NCBI GenBank assembly: GCA_002099365.1
Contig: MSED01000007.1
Span: 310,001-374,000 of the forward strand
Length of the DNA stretch: 64,000 bases
Source of the DNA: Phialophora verrucosa
Lineage: Eukaryota > Ascomycota > Eurotiomycetes > Chaetothyriales > Herpotrichiellaceae
Direction of reading: 5' to 3'
How positions within the stretch are numbered: the stretch's first letter is position 1; the number at the start of each line of letters is the position of its first letter. Under the pieces are notes generated by a model that saw only the letters and a list, made by a program, of their open reading frames with translations, did no database searches and had not been told where the DNA came from. Positions 19,512 through 30,765 of this stretch are shown here, one piece after another. The position numbers and the translations under genes are program-made.

Positions 19512-21403
19512 TCACTGCCCATCGTCATCCCACTCATCGGCCAGAAACCGCACAAAGCCTTCGACGACGGCCCTTCGCCCGACGACATAGCCCTGGCCGT
19601 GCGCGATCCCGCCGCGCTGGATCTGGGTATATTTCCTCCGCAATCGCTGCAGGAGCGGCTGATTCAGGTTCACGCCGGGGGGGATGTATAGCGTGATGCG
19701 CACTGCCGACGGATCGCGCTCGGAATCGTGGTCTTGGTCCTGTGCATGTTCTTGATCATCTTCGTGGTCGCGTTCTTGGTCGCGTTCTTGGTCGCGTTCT
19801 TGGTCGCGTTCTTGGTCGCGTTCTTGGTCGCGTTCTTGGTCGCGTTCTTGGTCGCGTTCTTGGTCGCGTTCTTGGTCGCGTTCTTGGTCGCGTTCTTGGT
19901 CGCGTTCTTGTCCGGATTTCGGCCCGGCGGGAACAGACACAGACAAAGGCACACACAGATCCACATCGCCGCCCTCGCCCTGCAATATCGCGGGGTTCTG
20001 GGCCCTCGATTGCGCGAGCAGCTGTCTCACCACGTCCATGGTCGCGGATTCGAGCGTCTGCAGGGCATCGGCGCCCGTCGCGCGGGGCAAGACCGTCGCG
20101 GCGTGCGGTTTCACGACGGGTCGTCCGTCCGCTTGGGCATTTGGATTTGGATTCTGGCTCGTGCTGTTCGTTTGTGGCTCATCATTGATGGCGACCCGGG
20201 CACGGGCCCGGAAATGAGTGGGCAGCTGGCTTAGCGCCTTCTTGCTCGTCGGTCGGGTGGGCGGCGGCGGAGCAGGAGGGTATATCGCGGCCCAGATGTC
20301 TTTCATCGGCGGGGCCGCGTCGGTGGGGGGCACCACGAAGAGGGGCGTATCCCAGCGGGAGAACGGGGAGGGTGGTTCATAGCGCATGCACAGCGAGGAG
20401 AGGGTTGAGGGACTGTAGGGGGGTGAGGCCGTTGATGGTGGTGGCGGCATTGGGATCGAGACACCCGGTGAGGGTAGAAGCGGAGGTATGGCTGTGGCTG
20501 TCGAAGGCGGCGACGACGGCATCGCTGATGCAGAAGACTCCTCCTCATCCTCGTCCTCCTCTCGATCCCTGATGTAGAGAGACTTGAGCGTCATGGTCTC
20601 ATCGTGCGGCTGTCTCGCTCGAGACACATTCCCTTGCAGACCGCCGCCATCCAGAGACGAGGATCGGGACCTGCTGGTGCTCTCGCTCTCCTGCTCATGC
20701 ACCACCCCCCGGTCGCCATAGATGGCTGTATGGCTTTCAGGGATCAACTCTCCGAAGACATTCTCGCCCTGTTTCTTTGCCCCTTGCTGCTCGTCGTCTC
20801 TGACGTGCCCACGCCCGCCATCTTGTTCCCCGTCGGATTGCCACTTCGATCCCCAGGCTCTCCCACGGTCGGCATTCCATTTCGCGCACTGGTCCTCCCG
20901 CGCCGCCACATGGACGACACAGCACCTCGTCCCCGCGGCCTTGGCCTCACACCACAACTGGTATCTGTACCCCTTGATGTAATTCAGGGCATCCGCCACG
21001 ACGACATTGTCCCGGCCGAGCGCGCGCTTGACGGCCGAGAATTCTGCCGCTCGCGCGATCTTCTCCTCCACTGCGGACGTGTAGATCTGATCGCGGAGCG
21101 AGCCTGCCTCTCGCGTGGGCTCGGATCCAACGCTGCGGCCACTGGTGGGGTCGAAATCGGAAAGCGCGTGCTGCGATGGGACGATTTGGACGGTGCGCTT
21201 CGAGATGGTCGGGTCGGTGGACGAGGAGATGAATTCGGTCAGGGCGGTCGCGATCTGTTGGGCGCGGTGGGTTTTGCCGGAGCAGGGGAGGCCCGTGACG
21301 ATTATGAGCTAGAGGAAAAGAGGTCGTCAATATGGAATTGGATGTGCGCGTAGAGTTGTCCCATGACGGAATGTAACACGATCGATGGTGGACTCACTGG
21401 CAT
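19512..21403 (-). CDS. KTI12: KTI12, Elongator-associated P-loop protein, repeat-expanded
   Basis: Exon 1 is just ATGCCA (21398-21403); an 89-bp intron with GTGAGT donor leads to exon 2 (19512-21308). The 600-residue product starts MPLIIVTGLPCSGKTHRAQQ, with the P-loop GLPCSGKT at residues 8-15. Next come RALGRDNVVVADALNYIKGY and RYQLWCEAKAAGTRCCVVHV (PSTK/KTI12-type kinase fold), then FSRWDTPLFVV. The C-terminal domain ends IPPGVNLNQPLLQRLRRKY and YVVGRRAVVEGFVRFLADEW. KTI12 supports the Elongator complex in wobble-uridine modification of tRNA. Yeast Kti12 is about half this length; the excess is Ser/Pro-rich linkers plus about 12 copies of ERDQ encoded by a 12-bp array. Family ends and P-loop are intact, so it is probably functional. 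Confidence 0.92.
19765..19910. repeat. 12-bp minisatellite inside KTI12
   Basis: About 12 near-perfect copies of the unit TTCTTGGTCGCG (plus strand). Twelve is a multiple of three, so copy-number change keeps frame and only alters the number of ERDQ units in KTI12. All six frames remain open through the array, which creates spurious frames on both strands. Confidence 0.95.
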
Positions 21404-22096
21404 TGCATATTCCTCACTTGAGGCAAGTTTGGAGATGGGAAATTTTGTTGTTCGCGGGGTTTTCGATGCCTGTTCTGCGCGTCCTGCGGGGTTTTACAGG
21501 CACTTGGGGCGGCGTCAGTAAGTGTCAAATGAAGGGGAGGAGAGGAGTCGTCACAGTCGATCGGGACACATATCGGGGTGTATCTAAAATGGTACATTGG
21601 AAGGCGTAGTTACTGACACTGCTGTCAAGTATATCATCTATCTATCAACCGCTTTGGTTCTGGCTTTGCGCCATGATCGACGAGATCATTCTCTTTCCAT
21701 CAGAGTCAGGCCTTCTCGGGTTGACACTCGGTGTACACTGGGTTTGTCCACGGGTTGCATCCTGGCTACTCCTTGGGAACAATCCTTGGGTAAATATTTT
21801 GGCCTGTCCATGGATTTGTGGCTGTTCGCTCCTGTGGAAAGGTTTTCTCCTGAGGAAAGCAGTCTACACTGGCCGTATCTGAATCAAACGCTTCGTTGAT
21901 GTGGCACGGCTCTGCTGTTCTGTTACACCTCTCGTATGCTGTCCTCTGACAGGGTGATGGTCTGGCTCCACGGCGGGTAAGATGCACAGTCAAGCGAAAT
22001 CAGAAACAAAGGCCGTCCAGTAAGTTATTCGCACAAGGGGGTATATGTATGCATGCTTTGAATCATCTGCGCTAAAGATGAACAGAAGAAAGGGAT
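21404..22096. other. Intergenic region upstream of KTI12
   Basis: Promoter side of KTI12 and 3' flank of the C2H2 factor. No coding signal is seen. Confidence 0.55.
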
Positions 22097-23740
22097 TCAA
22101 GAAGAATATACCCCGGCGTATGATGGCGCGACCCTGGATGTCCTGGATATGGCGACTGGCTGATGAGTGAATCGCACCTCGGTCGTGGACACTTCCTGCG
22201 CCCTCATTGCATTGTAATCCTGCGCTTGGCTTGTGTAAGCGCTGGGCACGGCGTACTGAGTCCGGCTGATAAGGCCATAGCTGGAAGACGGGATGGAGGC
22301 ATTGACCATCGCATTAGCCTTGGACACTGTGGATGAACTAGATCTCCTCATCGGGACAGATGTTGGTGCGCTCGAAGGCTTCCGTCTCTTCGGCTGGCTT
22401 TGGCTGCTAGGGCTCTTCTTCGCAGGGGCGTCAACTTCCTCATATTGGTGGACTCGTTTCATGTGGTCACGTTGGTTCCATCGGCGAGGGAATCCGTTTC
22501 CCTCCCGGGCGCGCTCACAGTCCGGGAATTTGCACAGGTACGGGTTCATTCCGTGGGTATGTTCTCCATGGGCCTCTCTCTCATGGCGTAGAAGGCAGGC
22601 ATTGGACGAAAACCGGAGGTCCTCACATTCTGGTCGATCCGTGAACTTGCAACGATATGGCCTCAAATGGGAATCCACGTATTTGCTGCAAGGAAAGGGG
22701 AGTATTAGAAAAAGCACCAACTGTAAGTGCACCGGGATGTCAACCTACTTGTAGACACATCTCTGTGTAGTGGACTGGTGATTGCAGTTGCCTTCCTGAG
22801 CCCACGGGCAATGGTACTTTCCGTTCTCATCGGGTCCACGGTTGTAGTACGGATGACTTCTGGCCTTTTCCCTGTTGGACGGGTCTTCCTTGGGCGGGCT
22901 CCTGACTTCAGGGGGAGAAGTGGACGAAGCACAATATTCGCTAACTGCAACGTTCCGCTCGGAAGCCGATCGGATAGGTCGGGGTCGTCGCACGATCCTC
23001 TGGCTGGGGCTATTGCTGCATCGATTAGTTGACATATTCACACAAGGGTAGGGTAAGCGAGAGGGATCTGACCTGTCGGGCTCCCCGTGGCACGTGGTAG
23101 TGTCCTCGGATGTCGTGAAGTCCTTGTCTACCGGGCATAGCTGCTCCTGGAAAACGTGTCCTGATGGAAAACATGTCTGCAGGTACTCCTCTGGGGGCGG
23201 GGTTGGAAGCCTCGATATGTCGGCAGTGTTAAAACTGGGCATCATTGTAGGCATGTAAAGTGAGTCCATGGGAGTGTAACTGGCGTTCAGTTGGTCCTGG
23301 GAACTGCCTTGTCCGGAGTATTGGGGAGGTACGAAAGTCAAATCTGAACAAGGATTGCCTGAGAAGGCATCTTCTGTCAGGAACTCAGAGGCGAAATCGG
23401 CATCGAAGCCGCTCAAGCTGGACAACATAGGGCCGGCATACGAGCCGTCAGGTACAATCATGGAGCGATAGCTCATCCCTGAGGATGAGGACAAGAAGTA
23501 GTCATCGTTGTCCGGGAATGACCCGGATAAAGGAGCAACGGTCCTTGAGCCGTGGTACCGGCGCGATCCAAGAGTGGAAGATGTCACAGCATAGTTTCCG
23601 CTGGGCACTTGACCGGCCATGGAGCCGGGGCTGAAGTGGATATCACCCGGGGAAATCAAAGGCATAGTCCTTGGTATCCGGCTTTGAGATCCGTGGGAGT
23701 GAGTGGCCAATATTGGAGTTCTCCTGGTTCTCGAGTTCAT
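22097..23740 (-). CDS. C2H2 zinc-finger transcription factor
   Basis: Exon 1 is 22749-23740 (ATG 23740) and exon 2 is 22097-22685, with a 63-bp intron (GTAGGT...TGCAG) falling within the finger region. The product is about 526 residues. The first two thirds are Ser/Pro-rich and probably disordered activation sequence. The C-terminal third has finger-like units: YHCPWAQEGNCNHQSTTQRC, then LRPYRCKFTDRPECEDLRF with LLRHEREAH, and NPYLCKFPDCERAREGNG with RRWNQRDHMKRVH. A basic nuclear-localisation patch (QPKRRKPSS) follows. A second, in-frame 57-bp intron (GTCAGA...CTAATCGATGCAG) may lie near 23010-23070, which would shorten the protein by 19 residues. It lies next to a 7-kb gene-free region that may hold its promoter and a long leader. 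Target genes are unknown. Confidence 0.88.
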
Positions 23741-26700
23741 TGCGTGATAGTCGGCCCTGAGAATATGTGGTTCTATCAGGACGACAAAAGTTAGTGTTCT
23801 GCACATCACACAACATGGCATCTAGGCAGCATCAAATTGGAGTAAATCAGACGGCAACGAGGGTTAGTGCAAGTGAGCAGTCCTGTGGGCAAGATTGGCC
23901 GCGTACGGGTATGGGGACCACATGGTAAAACCAGACTTCGGGCTGCGTGTTCCGGGAAGACTCCTGTCGACGGAATAGGTGAGAGAAACCAGGTGCGACG
24001 GCCACGGCCGTGGGAAGGTACGTCGGATAGTAGTCGCCAGTATAGAGAGGAATACAGGACGTCGTTGAGGGTTTGTGGCAGGTCGTGCAGGAAATTCAAG
24101 CGTCACAACTGGCATCGGTGTGTTGTGAGCGCCGATTGTCATCCGTGGACACGTTGGCGTCAGTGTTGCCAGTTGACCTCCACGGGGAGTCGCATTTGCA
24201 ATCCTCTAGTCAATTCCATGGGTAATCCTTCGGAGCGAACATGTCACAGCAGGGGGGCAGGGAACGGCCTTTTGGCTTCATGATGTCGCCAATTGGTACA
24301 AGTCGCGTTGTCGTGCTTCACTTCTCCGGCCTTGAGCATGGTGAGAGTTGGGTGCGAGGTGTATCATAAGTGTCGGCTAAGTAGCGGTCGAAGTTGCGAT
24401 CTTTGCGGTTCAGCCGAGCCGGCGTCCGCATCACACAGCATTGGCAGTATCCGGTAATGTACTCCAGGTAAACCATTCCACGGGAAATCCAAGGGTAGTC
24501 ATATCCGGGATCAAACTGGCTCCGTTCGGTTGTCCATGGGGTCCGCTCTGGTTGAGCTTTGAGCAACAATCATTTCAGATGCTTCAGGCGTGATCATCGA
24601 TCAGAGGCTCTCGAAGCAGGCGTCACCTTGGGCTAAAAGCCGCAGGGACTGTGGACGCGTAGCGGACATCGTCCGCGCGCGTAAGGAGATCCGGTTGGTT
24701 TGACAGGGAATGAAATCAAGTATGATAAAACGCGACAAGAAGGAAATCTGTAGTACCTCAAGACGCTGATAATCCGGCTGGTATCAATTGAGGCTGGCTG
24801 TCGATTCAGATCCTTCGGATAGAAATTCCCGGAGAAGAGCTCGAGGATGAGAAAAAAGCAAATGAAGCACTTCCTGGATGTCCGGAGTAAATGGTTGTCC
24901 TTGTGGGAATAATCCTGATGGCCAATGTGGACTGAGTTTGTCGATGTTGCCTGGGATGAAAATGGTGGGAGATGTTGTCGAGAATATATGTCACGAGCTT
25001 TAGCATGTACTGGAGGTAGAACGAGTTTGAAGAAGAGGGAATCTGGGAGTCGGGGCGGGCTGTTGGTTATAAGCAAGTCGCTACGGCAGGGGGGTGCGAC
25101 AGAGCGAAATGAGGTGAGCATCAGGTCGAGCGAGAAGTGGGCAAAAGCGGTGGGAAGGAAGCCAAAAAGTGGGAAAAGCGGGCTCTGGCCGAGTCGTAGC
25201 CTCACTCTTTGCTCACTTCGACCTCTGGCCATCCCACCGCCAGCCGCAGTGGTGACAAGTGAGTGGACCGCTGCTGCAGTTTGATGCAACTTTGGTTCAG
25301 TTTCGCATGCACGTTGCCCTGCTGAGGACACAACAGCAATGCATCCTAAGGACAGTTGCACAGACCTAGAGGCTTGCGACGTGCCTCTCAGGTCCGTCGC
25401 GACCCGCCCTCGGCTGCAGCCAGAGCAGACCTCGCGCCCCGAAGCAGCGAGTCAGCATCGACGTCACGCTGGCGATTCCACAGGGTGATTCGCTCTGTCG
25501 GGGTGGCTTGTGGAAATGTCACAGTTGTTCCGTCTGAGTGGTCCGCGCCGCCGGTCGACGAATGGGTCTGCGATCAGCAGGGGAATTTCCATTCGTCGTC
25601 AATCACTCCCCGCCGTGTCGGTTCTGACATGGTTCCCACAGTTCTGCGTCCTGGCATGCACGCTTGGCCACTGGCGGTCGAGTTGGCTGCAGTGACGAGG
25701 ACCGCCGGCACATGTGGCACAGAGAAGACACTGACGTGGCAATCTCTCGTGCCAGCAGGTTGTTCTTGTGACTCGAACTCCCACGCCTCGAGGCATTGCA
25801 GCATCGTCCTTTGGCAGCCTGCTCTGTCCAGCTCACAGACCAAAGTTCCAGAGAACAAATTGTACACAGGATTGGCAAGGCAGAGTACCGTGCATCGTTT
25901 CTTGACTCGGCGCATATGGCTGGCATGAGCTATGCATCTGCAGTATCCGCGCGGTCGATAAGGCATGAGAAAGGGGGTTTTAGGTGAGGCTGCTCTACCT
26001 GGGAGCTCTGACGTAGCTTGTACACCACTACTTCCACGTCAGGTGCTCGGAGAGAGCACAAAGAACAGAGTTTTGTGTGACTTCGGTAGCGGGGTATTCG
26101 TATTGAAGGCACGAAGGTCTGGCGCTGTCGGGCTGACGATAGACCGAGGCGTCACACTCTCACAATGTGATTATCCTCAGCCTCGTCACTTGTGTTTGTG
26201 GTATTTCTGCAAATGTCTTGGACAATGCGGATTCATCTCTGTAAAGCCACGTCCAGGAGCCCTACAATGTAATATACATATTCTTTTCACCTACTGTTAC
26301 ATATTACAGCTACAAGTAGGCAGTCAATCGCTAGCAGATTTGACTATTCCGGAAGAGTTTCGAGGCAGGGCCAAACTCGGATTGATCAAGGATCGACGTA
26401 TGTACGATCCAGGAATCATGGCCTGGCCGGCCAAAAGCTGATGCAAGCGATCCGATCTTGGTTTCGATAGCAGAACAGAATGTCGATCCGGCTGAGGATC
26501 GCACCCTCCGACTTTAGTAATCGAATCAGGAAGGGTGAAGAATATCGTGACAAAGCAGGAAATTGTACAAGTTCTCGTACCTGCGTTGACGACATCAGCA
26601 CAACTGGGTCAGGACAATGTAGAGAAGGAGGAGTGTGAGCACTGGTTGAAATTTTTCAGAAATACTCAAATGATGGGATATTGTTCGTTCACAGACGTAG

Positions 26701-29700
26701 AGTCTCAGTTGAACTATGCTTTTTGATGATATTGGTTCATCACAGTGGACGGAAAAGGGTAAAATGGTGCGGATGACGCCTGGCTGATCAGGACACGTAC
26801 CTGTTTGTTCAAGGGCCGACATCAAGGGTTGTATTCGGTTGTTCATCTACTGTAGGTCTCCAGTGAGCTTGGCAGGACACACTCACAGTGTGCAGGAGAG
26901 ATGGCGGTAGATTCCCAGGTTCACCAAGACGAGCTTCATTGGATATTAAAGGCACAAGAAAGATGCGGGTTTCACGATCAACGAAAAACTAACAGTACGG
27001 AGTAGTAAGGACCACATTGGGAAATATCGACACTTGGCAGCGTGCGAGAAATTTTTCTGCTAGATTGACTTGGCGTATTTGGTTCTTTTGCACATCCTTG
27101 ATCTCTGATACGCGCCTTCACTGTGGAGGACATCTAAATCAGTCGCAGCAGAGTATGACAATAATTACGAGCTCTAGAGTTGTTTACAGGTACACTCGGG
27201 CAGATATGGCCCGTTCAGTCTCTGGCCACCGGTGATCAGGACTGCCAGACGGTTCTTCGTGGCTTGCTTCTGCTATGCTTCACGACCGACTTGCACGGCG
27301 ATGTCTTTTTTACTAAGCTGTCATTTCCTCGTCACTAGCGTCTCTCCCAACTCTTGTAGCGGGTCTCGGTACCGTGTAAGCAGGCAGCCTTAGTCACCAT
27401 CAGGCTCTCCGACACAGAAGGTGTGACTACTACACAGTATCTCAGGCTCGATGGTGACGGACAACAACTATACACTAGCTGTACTAAACCTCGCATGTCC
27501 CTTGAAAGCTTCGACAAGTTGTCACGACTGGTACCTAGTGTGTTGGGGCGTCGATTAGGGGCCACGGGGACCTCCCTGTGACCGGAGACAACCGTAACAA
27601 GGTTTGCACCGCAAGTTCTCTCGACTACTCGGTACTGGGTACGCAATGTGATTTGAGACAGACTGGGTCGACTCCCTTGCGGGGTCCGAACTCCCCGATT
27701 AAAGATGCGTGATTCGCACGAGCCTTTCGAACAGCGACACTGCTCTGGGGGGGCTGCCACTCATATCTTGCGTCGAATGCGGACTGGGTGGCGCGTGAGA
27801 GATTGTCGATGGGTCCTGGGCGTCTCATCAGCCCGAGAAGGTCCCTCTTCACAACCGGCCCGAGAGGGGGTCTCTTTACAACCGGCCCGACAAGCCCCCT
27901 CTGGATAGACACAAGAGACCAGAGTCGGGGCTGGGCCGGGCCAAATTTGATCCTGGGAACGAGTATATCGCACTCATAAGGTCCGGCGACAACTAGGGTC
28001 TGGTTGGCAGGACTTGAGAATCAGATCGCCTCCCAGGCGACTCCAATGCCGTGGACGATGGGCCACTCAGTGCATTAACCAAAACGTCGGATAGAGCGAT
28101 TGTGAGGTTTGGGCAGCAGTATGGTGCGCAGAAGGACGCTGCCGTCATCACTGGAACCTGCCATTGTCATTCTACATGGAAATCAAAGGGCCCTCGGGAG
28201 AAAGAGAGGTGAAAGTCATAGAAGTGGCCAGACTTGAACTAGGAGCGGCAAATTCGACACCCCAGACCCTTTCCCTGGCACCATCGGGCGTGGTCAGGGA
28301 GCTGCAAATCCTTCCATTTCTACCACGGCGCTGCTCTTATCTGCAACTCGAATGGGGTGCACTGTCATGCGCAGATGACACTCCCTTGGTCTGGAATGTC
28401 TCATCCCATGGCCCTTCCGATGGATCAAAGCTGCGTGAATACGAGCTGAATAGACCGAATCTCTGGGCTTCCTCTCTTCATGGGAGTGTCCACATGTTTC
28501 TGCGTGCGGCATGTGCTCTCAGGAGTGTTCGAGGCTCGGCCAATGTCGCCGTTGATGCCCACTGGAAACGGGTTTTCGGGTCCACCCCTGATCTGACAAT
28601 TCTGGTGCGTCGACCGGCCGGGGCCTGTTGGATGCCGTGAGCCAGACCTGGAAACTAGTGTGAACGCCCCTGATATCGTCGTACGAGTACCATATCAGAC
28701 ACTCCGTACTGAAGCAGCCCGTCCACTCAAGCACACAAATTGTCTCCTCACGCCAAATCAGCGATGTGGCGGTGATTTGCATTCCGCGAGGCGCACAACC
28801 TTAAACCGAAGGGTGTCCAGCGGGCGAGAGGGCCGAGTTCCGACACCATGTCCTCGTGTTGTTGCTGACCCTGATCTGCACGGAGACACGTTTAGCACGC
28901 TTCCGATCAGAAGGTTGACTGCAGCTGTTAGTCGGTGAACAACCGCTGTGTCGTGTCACTGCTGCCTCCGAAGGTGGACGGGATACGAGAACATGAGTGA
29001 CTTGTGTCAGCAACGACCTGCATCTACACACTGGGTACTTTTGTCACAACACTCAAGCGGCTATTCACGACGTGGCGGTGGAGCCGAAGTTCACTCAGCT
29101 AGAGATTCCAAAGGTTGTCTTCCGTCAATAGAAGAGCCCGCAGAAGCATCACGCTTGGGTACTGTGAACATGATGATGACCGTGTCGGTGTTTCACCAGA
29201 CAAGAATACTACTCGCGCCAGCAATGGCCCGAATTATCAAATGATGTGGCGTTGTCCCGGCGTGAAGACGGCAGGCCGGACAGTGGACTTACAGTCGAAG
29301 TTCTGCTATCGTCTACTAAACTCAAATGTGGTATGTATTGTGCACATTTCTGTTTGTCAGCCACGGCAGAACGGTATGCGTTGGTATACTGGCCAAGCTT
29401 GTCGTATTGCTATGCCATGCCCTGACTGGCTCGCTGGCATGCCGAGTGCCCCAACTGCCCTTTTGAGATACTTCCGGCAAGAAGCTTGTTTCCAGGGCGA
29501 CGGTAAAGGCATTCCGTGGTCCCTCTGGAGGTTTCCGCCCGGTAAAGCATCGGCCATCGGCTCCTCTTTGACGATACTCTTCACAGACATTCAAGGCGGG
29601 ATTATGATTGGCCATCAGGAGAACGCCCGGCTTGGCCAGAGGCGATGCCAGCGTATAGACTCCCGTTCCAGAGTGGCTTATTTATATCGGCATGACAAAA

Positions 29701-30765
29701 CAGCAGAAACGGTGTTCGAGAGGCAGCGACTTGCATTAAGCGCGACGAAGCTCGTATGATTGCTGAGGCTGATGCCTCCTGCTAAGTAAGCCTAGACCGA
29801 CTTTGGATGACCGCGGTCGCCCTCCTAAGCATCTCCAGGCGGCGACGTGCGTGATTGCCTCAGCAGGGTGCTCAGACGCGCCCCGGGTGGTCTCTCCGAT
29901 CCACGGCTATGGGTCTCAGCAGCCTTACCAGGAACAGGAGAGGAACCCTTGTTGCATGATGGATCACCCAAAGGGCGCACGGGGCCGCTATGTCAAATGG
30001 GGAACAAGATCATTCTGGTCTGGATGGTCAGAGACATCCAGGATCTGCCTGAAAAGCCAATCACTTGTTAGGAACCCCCGTGCCTAAGTCGGTAAGTCGA
30101 TAAGTCATCCCAAGTCATCTTGACGCCTCCACTTGTATAGCTGCGTGTATCGAGACGTATTGATGATATGCAGCTTGGAATATGCAAGGCTGTATACAGA
30201 ACGCCGCCCGGGCACCGGCGTGTATCAGACCCAAGATCTCATTTACATTGCACGCTCTATACAAAATGCGTCCATGTCTCGGCTTAATTCAGTATTTCCA
30301 GAAGGACTTATCACTCCCTACCTGAAGTAGCTCGACAGTAGCGGAAGAGTTCGACTCTCAAGAGACACCTCGATCCGTTCGCTACGCCCATTGCTTCATT
30401 GGTCAGTCTGTGGCGTTTACCAAGTAATGCATGATTAGCTAACAGACGTTTTGCCTCTGCAGCACGACAGCCATTGATAGTCGTTCTCCTGCCTGCTGTT
30501 CATCGTATCGGGGACGCCATTTTCACTAAATCCCATCCAGACGGTTACGGTCTGAACCTCGACTAATTGAGACATACCCTCGTCGGCTCGGCGGCATTGG
30601 CCACGACAGCCCAATCCGGACGACAACCAGCGTCGACGGAGCCCCAATCACCGAGAAGTGCGAATTGCCACCCACTGAAAGGCCCAGGCCTGAAGAAAAC
30701 CAAGCTACGGTGTGTGAGCTGCGACAACTCGGACTGAACGAGGATCTGAGCAACTGGCGAGTTCG
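23741..30765. other. Seven-kilobase region without recognisable genes
   Basis: Frames up to 242 codons exist but none shows a domain or convincing composition. The part from about 23741 to 25300 is, on the minus strand, pyrimidine-rich with several short frames, as in a long fungal leader, and could belong to the C2H2 gene. A short direct repeat containing ACAACCGGCCCGA occurs twice near 27845-27895. The ACGGAGTA motif occurs at 26997-27004, and a variant near 28701. Confidence 0.45.

Noticed and set aside
19728..20234. Plus-strand frame with FLVA repeats that looks like a membrane protein
   Set aside because: It is the antisense reading of the 12-bp KTI12 array; the KTI12 frame has family motifs on both sides of the array.
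24633..25361. 242-codon minus-strand frame
   Set aside because: Composition is pyrimidine-driven (Leu/Ser/Phe/Pro) with no domain; better explained as promoter or leader sequence upstream of the C2H2 gene.
28164..28640. 158-codon plus-strand frame in the gene-free interval
   Set aside because: No motif and no splice-consistent extension; not distinguishable from chance.
29115..29759. 214-codon plus-strand frame
   Set aside because: No domain, erratic composition, and overlapping minus-strand frames look equally plausible; treated as chance.
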